DNA of 6,811 nucleotides. It comes from an uncultured Bacteroidales bacterium (lineage in GTDB: Bacteria > Bacteroidota > Bacteroidia > Bacteroidales > P3). Below the pieces are notes generated by a model. It saw nothing but the letters and a program-made list of their open reading frames with translations. It did no database searches and was not told where the DNA came from. A program made the translations under genes and the position numbers. Below, piece by piece: positions 1 through 6,046 of the stretch (positions within the stretch are counted from its first letter, which is position 1; each line of letters begins with the position of its first letter). Where the stretch lies: contig CAMWTX010000085.1 of NCBI GenBank assembly GCA_947177315.1, positions 1 to 6,811 on the forward strand, read 5' to 3'.

Positions 1-1
1 C

Positions 2-91
2 TGTCTCTTTAAGATTCGAGATTGCGGAGATTATGATTTGGCTTTGCTTTTCGACTTTATTCCGTTGGCTCGTATTCCCCACAAAAAATAA
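2..91 (+). CDS. C-terminal tail of an upstream gene (partial), possibly a polysaccharide biosynthesis protein
   Basis: A frame open from the left edge gives about 29 residues and stops at TAA 89-91. The peptide contains KIRDCGDYDLALLF followed by DFIPLARIPHKK. It has a hydrophobic stretch and a short basic end, and reads like real protein. Endings of the type 'LFxFIPLxKI plus basic residues' are, from memory, common at the C-termini of glycosyltransferases and other capsule proteins in Bacteroidota, so a polysaccharide enzyme is plausible but not shown. The stop lies 25 bases before the ATG of the Stealth gene at 117, a spacing typical of an operon. The start is outside the window. An open frame of 29 codons can occur by chance, so the call rests on composition and context. 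Confidence 0.55.
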   Translation, partial: CLFKIRDCGDYDLALLFDFIPLARIPHKK

Positions 92-116
92 GATCCACGA
101 AAAAGAAACGAAGCTC

Positions 117-1100
117 ATGAAATCGGAATTTCCCATAGATGCCGTTGTTACTTGGGTGGACGGCAACGACCCCACCCACAAGGCCGCCCGCTATAAATAC
201 AGCCACAACGGCGAAGAGTTCCAATATGAGGATGTGGCTTCCGACACTCGTTTCCATAGTGTGGGAGAGATTAAATACTGTGTGGCTTCCATCTTGCGTT
301 TCGCTCCCTGGATTCGGAAAATCTATATCGTTACCGATAACCAAAACCCCGGACTTGAAGAATATCTCGACCGCTACTTTCCCGACCGCACCACTCCTAT
401 TGAGATTATCGACCACAAGGTGATTTTTGCCGGCTACGAGCAATATCTGCCCGTGTTCAACTCCCTGTCGGTGGAGTCTATGCTTTGGCGGATACCGGGT
501 CTGAGCGAAAAGTTCCTCTATTTCAACGACGATTTTATGTTGGTGCGGCCCGTAACACCCGAAACTTTCTTTGAAGACGGGAAAACGCTTGTTTATGGGG
601 ATTGGCAAAGTTTGTGTTTTGTCAATTTTCTGCATTTTTTCAAGAATCTCTTTCTGCGCCGCAATGCCGCAGGCTATAGAGTTTTCTTGATAAACACCGC
701 CCGCTTGGTGGGTTTACGCAACAAATTCCTGCGCCTCTATCACATACCTTTCGCACAACAAAAAAGACTCTTTGAGGAATATTATGCCGAACACGAAGAG
801 GTTTTGATAAAAAATATAGGATGTCGGTTCAGGGAACCCTCTCAATACAACCCTCAGGCTCTTAACTATTTGCTTGGGTTCCCCAAAAAGTTAAGCTTAC
901 TTGTTCCCGCTCAAAAACATTTTGTCTATCTAATGCCTAAGCCCCATAGAGGCGACGACTATGTTTCCAAAAAGCTACAAGGATTTGAAAAGAAGACCTC
1001 GGCTCCTTTTTGTTGCTTCAACTCGCTCGACAAGGCTTCGGAAAAAGACCTCAACCTCATTCTTTCTTGGATTCACCATAGATTGGGTGTGGGCGAATAG
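117..1100 (+). CDS. Stealth family sugar-phosphate transferase (capsular polysaccharide phosphotransferase)
   Basis: A 327-residue protein of the Stealth family. Members move a hexose-1-phosphate (for example GlcNAc-1-P or Man-1-P) from a nucleotide sugar onto a glycan; relatives include meningococcal capsule polymerases and the human GNPTAB enzyme. CR1 is at residues 7-19 (IDAVVTWVDGNDP). CR2 runs from about 45 to 150 and includes IYIVTDNQNP, LPVFNS and LYFNDDF (134-140). A CR3-like region begins near 199 (HIPF) and ends around YNPQALNYLLGF. A CR4-like segment is FCCFNSLDKASEKD (288-301), where many relatives, including the neighbour, have an Asp after the Asn. No signal peptide or clear membrane helix is seen, so the protein is probably cytoplasmic. 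The frame is open back to an ATG at 33, but those 28 codons overlap the tail of the preceding gene; ATG 117 puts CR1 at the N-terminus, as is usual. The substrate cannot be read from sequence. Confidence 0.9.
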   Translation: MKSEFPIDAVVTWVDGNDPTHKAARYKYSHNGEEFQYEDVASDTRFHSVGEIKYCVASILRFAPWIRKIYIVTDNQNPGLEEYLDRYFPDRTTPIEIIDHKVIFAGYEQYLPVFNSLSVESMLWRIPGLSEKFLYFNDDFMLVRPVTPETFFEDGKTLVYGDWQSLCFVNFLHFFKNLFLRRNAAGYRVFLINTARLVGLRNKFLRLYHIPFAQQKRLFEEYYAEHEEVLIKNIGCRFREPSQYNPQALNYLLGFPKKLSLLVPAQKHFVYLMPKPHRGDDYVSKKLQGFEKKTSAPFCCFNSLDKASEKDLNLILSWIHHRLGVGE

Positions 1101-1103
1101 AAA

Positions 1104-1982
1104 TTATTTCTCGAATTTCGACTTTTCGGGATAACGTTTTTCAAAAGCCGCCAGCAAGAGTGCGCGGGAAGAAGAAAACTGCTCATCGCTCATCGTCACG
1201 TCGTTGATGCAGGCGAATTTTGCACTCGGTTTTTCGAGCCATACCGCAATTTTTTGCGCGGAATAGGCGGCTAGGGAGAAATGTTTTTTTGAAATACGCT
1301 TACCCGTGCTTCGTTTTGTATAAAACAAGTAATCGGAATAGATATACTGGCTATAATTGTTCGGTTGTCGCAAGGCCGTTACCGAAGACAATATTTTTTT
1401 TTCGGCGGCGGAATAGAGTTCTTCACAGGCGCTTTTCAGCAAAGGTGTGCAGATATGCTGGGGGCGGCGAAATATCAAACATCCGGATTTCCCGAGCACT
1501 TTCCGCACCAACCTGTCTGAATTCTTGCAAAAGCGTTTATAGGAAGAGCCTACAAAAATGTGGGGAGCAAAACCGATGGAAATCTTACCGTTTTCAAAAA
1601 AGTCTTCTTTTTTGCTGTCGGCAACAGGAAACATATCATCGTTGAAATAAAGGAATTCCTCATCTAGTCCGGGTATCCTGTGCAGAAACATCTCAATGGA
1701 GTTGGAGTTGAAAACAGGCAGGAACTGTTGCGGGATGATATCGCGGTGCAGCACGATATGCACGTTCTGCGGGTCTATCCAAGCGGGAACCTGACTTTCG
1801 CGGCTCACTACCAGATGCACCTGACGTATAAAGGGAAGATGCTTCTCGATGCCCCGGAAAAGATATTTGAGAAGTCCCCAGTCGCGATAGCGTTTGGCTA
1901 AAGCGGAGGGACCCACCGTCTGTGCGTAGTCCTGTTGCCAAAGTGGGTCGTTTCCATCTACGAAAGTGATGACGATATCCAT
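1104..1982 (-). CDS. Second Stealth family sugar-phosphate transferase, convergent with the first
   Basis: A 292-residue Stealth protein. CR1 is at the very start (DIVITFVDGNDPLW, 2-15). CR2 spans about 31-120, with RYRDWGLLKYLFRGIEKHLP, QVHLVVSRE, FLPVFNSNSIEMFLHRIPGL and YFNDDMFPV (112-120). A CR3-like region starts near 174 (PQHICTPLL) and runs through QPNNYSQYIYSDYLF. CR4 is FACINDVTMSDEQF (246-259), with the usual Asn-Asp. It shares LPVFNS, RIPGL and FLYFNDD with the + strand paralogue but is diverged and shorter elsewhere, so this is not a recent duplication. Its stop is three bases from the stop of that gene. A TACTTTTG octamer 28-35 bases upstream could be its promoter, although read-through from the SulP gene 71 bases upstream is also possible. 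The coding strand contains a run of nine A at residues 184-187. Predicted cytoplasmic; donor and acceptor unknown. Confidence 0.9.
   Translation of the reverse strand: MDIVITFVDGNDPLWQQDYAQTVGPSALAKRYRDWGLLKYLFRGIEKHLPFIRQVHLVVSRESQVPAWIDPQNVHIVLHRDIIPQQFLPVFNSNSIEMFLHRIPGLDEEFLYFNDDMFPVADSKKEDFFENGKISIGFAPHIFVGSSYKRFCKNSDRLVRKVLGKSGCLIFRRPQHICTPLLKSACEELYSAAEKKILSSVTALRQPNNYSQYIYSDYLFYTKRSTGKRISKKHFSLAAYSAQKIAVWLEKPSAKFACINDVTMSDEQFSSSRALLLAAFEKRYPEKSKFEK
1394..1402 (-). repeat. Homopolymer A9 tract inside the - strand Stealth gene
   Basis: The + strand shows nine T in a row, so the coding strand reads nine A across Glu-Lys-Lys-Ile (residues 184-187). A gain or loss of one base, or transcriptional slippage, would shift frame just before the CR3/CR4 part and inactivate the enzyme. 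The frame is intact here. It is the longest mononucleotide run I noticed in a coding region of this window. Confidence 0.6.
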
Positions 1983-2009
1983 GTTTTTCGGGTGTTTTAC
2001 TTATGATCC

Positions 2010-2017
2010 CAAAAGTA
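2010..2017 (-). promoter_or_regulatory. Candidate Bacteroidota -7 promoter element for the - strand Stealth gene
   Basis: On the - strand this reads TACTTTTG, an exact match to the Bacteroides -7 consensus TAnnTTTG, and lies 28-35 bases before the ATG at 1982. No TTTG is found at the expected -33 distance, so the promoter would be weak or depend on an activator. The same octamer precedes the SulP gene. Confidence 0.45.
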
Positions 2018-2028
2018 CAGAACTTTTG
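2010..2028. repeat. Inverted repeat CAAAAGT-N5-ACTTTTG
   Basis: Perfect seven-base arms at 2010-2016 and 2022-2028 with a five-base loop (ACAGA). The left arm coincides with the candidate -7 element of the Stealth gene. It could be a small operator or a weak hairpin behind the SulP gene. The arms are AT-rich and no T-run follows on the - strand, so it is not a standard intrinsic terminator. Confidence 0.4.
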
Positions 2029-2053
2029 CGGACGGTCGGTATTTATGCCGTTT

Positions 2054-3754
2054 CTATTTTTCCGCCCCGTCCAGTTCTTCCAACATCGAACGCGAGCGTT
2101 CCAAGGCCAGGTTGATGTTGGAGCAGACGTTTTCGCTGCCCACCACGTTGAAGAATCCCGATTTGGAGAGTGTTTCGTGCACCTTGTCGCTTACCCCCGA
2201 GAGAATGATGCGGATGCCGTTCTGATGCGACATTTGGCAGAGCGATTCGAGGTTATGCAGACCCGAAGAGTCGATGAAAGGCACGCGCCGCATACGGATG
2301 ATCCGAATTCTGGGGCGGTCGCCGAGTTGGTTCATCGTTTCCTCGAAACGGGTGGCGATGCCGAAGAAATAAGGCCCGTTGATTTCATACACTTCCACGC
2401 CTTCGGGAATGCTCAGGTGTTCTTCATGAACCACCAGATCCGATTCGTTGCTGGGGTCAAGTTCATTCTTGATGACCGAAATCTGTGTGGTTTCCATCAC
2501 ACGTTTGATGAACAGCACGCAGGCAATCACCAAGCCCACTTCGATAGCCACGGTAAGGTCAAAGATAACCGTAAGGAAGAATGTGAGCAGCAGCACCACC
2601 ACATCGCTCTTGGGGTTCCTGAGCAGGTTCTTGAAGGTGCGCCAGCCGCTCATGTTATATGAAACCACCACCAGCACACCCGCCAGGCAAGCCATGGGAA
2701 TGTATTTGGCCAACGGCATCAGGAAAAGCAGAATCAACAGCAGCACCACCGCATGGATGATACCCGCCACGGGCGTTTTGCCGCCGTTGTTGATGTTGGT
2801 CATGGTACGTGCGATGGCGCCGGTGGCCGGAATACCGCCGAAAATCGGCGTCACCATATTGGCGATGCCTTGGGCAATCAGTTCGGTATTGGAATTGTGA
2901 CGGTCGCCGATAACCCCATCGGCTACGGTAGCCGAAAGCAGGCTTTCGATAGCCCCCAGCACGGCAATTGTAATCGCCACGGGAAAAAGGTTCTTGATGG
3001 CTTCCCAATCCAAAGAAGGAATCGTGGCGGCCGGCAGTTCGGCGGCGATGGTAAAGCGGTCTCCGATGGTGTCGATGCAGGTGATGCCTGCGTAAGCCCG
3101 TAGGAAATAAACGCCCACCGTCACCACGATGATGGCGATGAGCGAACCGGGAATCTTCTTGAGGAACTTGGGCGTAATGGCAATGATGATCACGCTCACC
3201 ACGCTCACGATAACGTTCCACCAGTTCACGCTGTCAAAATACCTGAAATAGAGAATCCATTTGCCTACAAAGTCGCCCGGCACCTTTTCGCCCTGAAAGT
3301 CCAGCCCGAAGATATCGGCTATCTGCGTTGTGAAAATGGTAACGGCGATACCGGCGGTAAAGCCCACGATGATAGGGTAGGGAATGAACTTGATGACCGT
3401 GCCGAGCTTGAACACCCCCAGCAGAATCAACAGCACGCCCGCCATGAGCGTGGCCACCGTAAGCCCCTCGATGCCGTATTGCTGTATGATGCCGTAGATG
3501 ATAACGATGAACGCGCCCGTAGGACCGCCGATCTGCACCTTGCTGCCGCCCAGAAAAGAGATGATGAAACCTGCCACGATCGCGGTGATGATACCTTTTT
3601 CGGGGCTCACGCCCGAAGCGATACCGAAAGCGATGGCAAGCGGCAAGGCCACGATGCCCACGATAACCCCCGCCATCAGGTCGGCGGTGAACTGCGATTT
3701 GTTATAAGTCTTGAACTGCGAAAAAAGTTTCGGCTTAAAATCCAGGTTTTTCAT
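2054..3754 (-). CDS. SulP (SLC26-type) inorganic anion transporter with C-terminal STAS domain
   Basis: A 566-residue inner-membrane protein of usual SulP length. Residues about 25-418 form the transport domain, with many hydrophobic helices. Family hallmarks are PLAIAFGIASGVSP (38-51), GGPTGAF (76-82), GAIESLLSATVADG (267-280) and GGIPATGAIARTMTNINNGG (306-325). Residues about 448-560 form a cytoplasmic STAS domain like anti-sigma-factor antagonists, including FIDSSG (494-498); the Ser in this DSSG motif is the phosphorylation site in SpoIIAA-type proteins. Family members carry sulfate, bicarbonate, chloride or dicarboxylates (E. coli DauA, cyanobacterial BicA), and sequence alone does not choose among them. 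No carbonic anhydrase or sulfate-assimilation gene is adjacent. A well-formed promoter 36-67 bases upstream of the ATG suggests transcription independent of the TonB-dependent receptor gene 80 bases upstream. The ATG at 3754 places a short basic N-terminus before the first helix. Confidence 0.93.
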   Translation of the reverse strand: MKNLDFKPKLFSQFKTYNKSQFTADLMAGVIVGIVALPLAIAFGIASGVSPEKGIITAIVAGFIISFLGGSKVQIGGPTGAFIVIIYGIIQQYGIEGLTVATLMAGVLLILLGVFKLGTVIKFIPYPIIVGFTAGIAVTIFTTQIADIFGLDFQGEKVPGDFVGKWILYFRYFDSVNWWNVIVSVVSVIIIAITPKFLKKIPGSLIAIIVVTVGVYFLRAYAGITCIDTIGDRFTIAAELPAATIPSLDWEAIKNLFPVAITIAVLGAIESLLSATVADGVIGDRHNSNTELIAQGIANMVTPIFGGIPATGAIARTMTNINNGGKTPVAGIIHAVVLLLILLFLMPLAKYIPMACLAGVLVVVSYNMSGWRTFKNLLRNPKSDVVVLLLTFFLTVIFDLTVAIEVGLVIACVLFIKRVMETTQISVIKNELDPSNESDLVVHEEHLSIPEGVEVYEINGPYFFGIATRFEETMNQLGDRPRIRIIRMRRVPFIDSSGLHNLESLCQMSHQNGIRIILSGVSDKVHETLSKSGFFNVVGSENVCSNINLALERSRSMLEELDGAEK

Positions 3755-3775
3755 CGTTTAGGTGTGTTTGGCACT

Positions 3776-3783
3776 AAAAAAAA
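3776..3783 (-). repeat. T8 tract at the predicted 5' end of the SulP transcript
   Basis: The + strand has eight A in a row, so the transcript strand reads eight T starting seven bases after the -7 box. If transcription starts near 3783-3785, the tract lies in the first transcribed bases, where polymerase slippage can occur. No transcript data support this. Confidence 0.35.
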
Positions 3784-3789
3784 CGTCGG

Positions 3790-3821
3790 CAAAAGTAGGC
3801 ATAAGGAACCGATAAACCAAA
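3790..3821 (-). promoter_or_regulatory. Bacteroidota-type promoter of the SulP gene
   Basis: On the - strand, TTTG (3818-3821 on the + strand) is followed after exactly 20 bases by TACTTTTG (3790-3797). Both elements match the Bacteroides consensus TTTG (-33) and TAnnTTTG (-7) at the expected spacing. A start near 3783-3785 would give a leader of about 30 bases before the ATG at 3754. This is the best promoter match I found in the window. Confidence 0.65.
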
Positions 3822-3828
3822 GCTATCG
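3810..3828. repeat. Short inverted repeat CGATA-N9-TATCG between the receptor and SulP genes
   Basis: Five-base arms at 3810-3814 and 3824-3828 flank a nine-base loop that contains the -33 element of the SulP promoter. It lies 7-25 bases after the stop of the receptor gene. It is too weak, and lacks a following T-run, to be called a terminator; it might be an operator over the SulP promoter. Confidence 0.25.
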
Positions 3829-3834
3829 TGTCCT

Positions 3835-6024
3835 TTATCTTTTCGCTTCTTTCGTTTTCCTGGCAAAACCGGCCAGCCCCTCGATGTCCACCGACAGCGA
3901 CACATAAAAAGTAAGCCCAGGAGAGGTAGAAGAAACCAAATCGTAATTATAAGGCTTATAGTTGAATAAATTATCAAGGCCGATATTGAGCGAGAGGGCG
4001 TCCATGAACCGCTGGTTCAGATTGAGTTTCCACATCGTATAGGCCGGATAACGCACCTTTTCATAAATCGTGCGCCCCTCCTCGTCCAGGCCGTTGGTGG
4101 CGGCCACCGTGTTCAGTCCCGACAACACACGTCCGCTCAGCGACACGCCCAAACGATACCATCCTTTCTCCAAATGATAGTCCAAACGCGCCACCCCCGT
4201 ATGTGGCCGGGCATAGCTCACATTCACGCCGCCTTCTTTCTGCCGGTCGAACACATAGGCATAACTCAGCTTGATGCCCAAACCGTAAGGCAGTTTCAGC
4301 ATAAAATTCACATCCGCCCCCGCCGTGTGCGAACGGTTCACATTGCGGTAAAAAGCCGTGTCTTGCGTCAGGTTGTAAACCGTGGTGATCTTATCCCGGG
4401 TGTAGCAGTAATAACCGCTTGCCGTCAGGCTGACGTTCTTGTGCGCGTACTCAACGCTCAGCATCACGTTTTGGCTCTTTTCAGGCCTCAGTGTCGGATT
4501 GCCGTAAACGATAAACAATCCCAGATTCCCCATATCGTAATTGGAATGCATCTCCTTGAGCGAGGGAGCCCGGAAACCGCCCGCATACGAAAGCCGCAAC
4601 GACACCGGATTGATCTTGTACATCAGCGAAATCTTGGGCGAAAGATGCGGCAACCTGAAACCGCTGTTGTAATCCATCCGGAGTCCATATACAAGGAACC
4701 ACCGCTGCCTGAAACTGATATCATGCTGGGCATAGGCTACCGCCGTATGGGCCATATAATTGCGGTATGACCCGTTTGCCGTGGTATCGAACTGGTTCGA
4801 CAGCAAAGTCTCGTTCAGGTATTCCAATCCGGCGGTAAGCACGTTTTGGGGCGAGAAGTCATAGTCGAACTGCAGGTTGGCTTTGTTCTGCATATTGCGG
4901 TATTCCTTGCTGGAACGCCCTGCCCGGGGAAAATAACGGTATTTGTCGTAGCGGTCAAAGGCATAATCGGCACGCAGGTGCGCCTTTTCGTCTATGTCGT
5001 AGGTAAGCAAAGCCCCTGCCGTGCCGTCTATATAACGGTCGATGCGCGTTTGGGAATAGTCGCGTTCCCGATGATAGAAGCCGCCCCGCACTTTCAGCGA
5101 GAGATTGGGCAGGAAATCGTAGCGGAAACCTTGGCTGGCGTTCAAGGTACGTCCCCCGTAGATAATCGAAGGGCTCGATGCCGAATCCCTGCCTTGAAGC
5201 GTGTAGGTGTCTATGGTTCGATAGGAAACATGAGTCATGCTGTTGAGGTTCTTTGTGACCAAGCCCAGTGTGGCTCCGTATTTCTGCTCATTGTTTGAAC
5301 CGTACCGCCCGTTCACGTTGAGCGACCAGGGCTGTTGCGCCTCTTTGGTGATGAGGTTGACCACACCGCCTATCGCGTTGGAGCCATAGAGCGCCGAACC
5401 CGCCCCGCGCACGATTTCCACCCGTTCGATATTGTCTATGTTGAGACGCTCGTAGTCGATGTTGTTGAGGCTTTCGCCCGCCATGCGTTCCCCGTCGATA
5501 AGAAAAAGCACGTCACTCCCCCCCATGCCCTGCATGTTCATCACCACCTGCCCGTCCATCTGCCGGCTGAACTCCACGCCCGGAATCTCGGTCTGCAACA
5601 CATCGGCAATCGTGAGCGCCCCCGTCTTTTCCATTTCTTTCGAAGAAATCACCGTGGTGACCACCGGCACATCCTTAAGCGTTTTGGGCGTGCGCGTTCC
5701 GGTAACCACCACCGCGTCCAAACGCGATTGGGCGGGTTCAAGCCTGAAATCCACCGTTGTGTCTTTGTTTATTTTCAAGAGCACGCCGAGGGTTTCATAT
5801 CCCGTGTAACGTATGGAAATGCGATAGACGCCCTTGGCAGGAAATTTATACCGGTAGCTGCCGTCCATGGCCGATACCGTGCCCTTGCCTCCGCCCTGCA
5901 CCTGAACGGTGGCCATCGGTAGGGGCTGTCCCTCCGCATCCAAGATACGGCCGCTCAGACCTTGCGCCCAGCCCTGAAAAAGCGTGGCGGCAAGAACCAA
6001 TAGAACAAAGCAGAGCCTGCACAT
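3835..6024 (-). CDS. hmuR: HmuR-like TonB-dependent outer-membrane haem receptor
   Basis: A 729-residue outer-membrane receptor expected to import haem with energy from TonB-ExbBD. A signal peptide covers about residues 1-20 (hydrophobic core FVLLVLAATLF, likely cut near WA-QG). Residues about 22-97 form a carboxypeptidase-regulatory-like domain, common in Bacteroidota receptors. A TonB-box-like segment is LDAVVVTGTR (102-111). The plug spans about 114-227, with DVLFLIDGERM and GSALYGSNAIGGVVNLITK. The rest is a beta-barrel ending at GLTFYVSLSVDI. FRAP (484-487) and NPTL (509-512) with His493 between them match the FRAP/NPxL-plus-His signature of haem receptors such as Yersinia HemR and P. 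gingivalis HmuR. The plug contains no His but has several Met. About 15 residues, many charged, follow the last strand. The gene starts 22 bases after the HmuY-like gene and is probably co-transcribed with it. Haem specificity is inferred from the partner and these motifs; another iron chelate is possible. Confidence 0.85.
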   Translation of the reverse strand: MCRLCFVLLVLAATLFQGWAQGLSGRILDAEGQPLPMATVQVQGGGKGTVSAMDGSYRYKFPAKGVYRISIRYTGYETLGVLLKINKDTTVDFRLEPAQSRLDAVVVTGTRTPKTLKDVPVVTTVISSKEMEKTGALTIADVLQTEIPGVEFSRQMDGQVVMNMQGMGGSDVLFLIDGERMAGESLNNIDYERLNIDNIERVEIVRGAGSALYGSNAIGGVVNLITKEAQQPWSLNVNGRYGSNNEQKYGATLGLVTKNLNSMTHVSYRTIDTYTLQGRDSASSPSIIYGGRTLNASQGFRYDFLPNLSLKVRGGFYHRERDYSQTRIDRYIDGTAGALLTYDIDEKAHLRADYAFDRYDKYRYFPRAGRSSKEYRNMQNKANLQFDYDFSPQNVLTAGLEYLNETLLSNQFDTTANGSYRNYMAHTAVAYAQHDISFRQRWFLVYGLRMDYNSGFRLPHLSPKISLMYKINPVSLRLSYAGGFRAPSLKEMHSNYDMGNLGLFIVYGNPTLRPEKSQNVMLSVEYAHKNVSLTASGYYCYTRDKITTVYNLTQDTAFYRNVNRSHTAGADVNFMLKLPYGLGIKLSYAYVFDRQKEGGVNVSYARPHTGVARLDYHLEKGWYRLGVSLSGRVLSGLNTVAATNGLDEEGRTIYEKVRYPAYTMWKLNLNQRFMDALSLNIGLDNLFNYKPYNYDLVSSTSPGLTFYVSLSVDIEGLAGFARKTKEAKR

Positions 6025-6046
6025 GGGTCAAAAAGAAAGTTGAATC

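Noticed and set aside
57..635. 192-residue open frame on the - strand
   Set aside because: It is antisense to the Stealth gene, whose motifs are clear in the other frame; its translation has no recognisable domain.
1099..1111. AGAAAT-T-ATTTCT inverted repeat in the Stealth gap, as a bidirectional terminator
   Set aside because: The one-base centre cannot form a normal loop, and an AT-only stem with no long T-run would be too weak.
2003..2662. 219-residue open frame on the + strand over the SulP gene
   Set aside because: It mirrors the STAS-domain coding sequence and is rich in His and Arg, as expected for an antisense shadow of a GC-rich gene.
4174..5922. Several long + strand frames opposite the receptor gene
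   Set aside because: All lie within the well-supported receptor coding sequence and show shadow-like composition with no family motifs.
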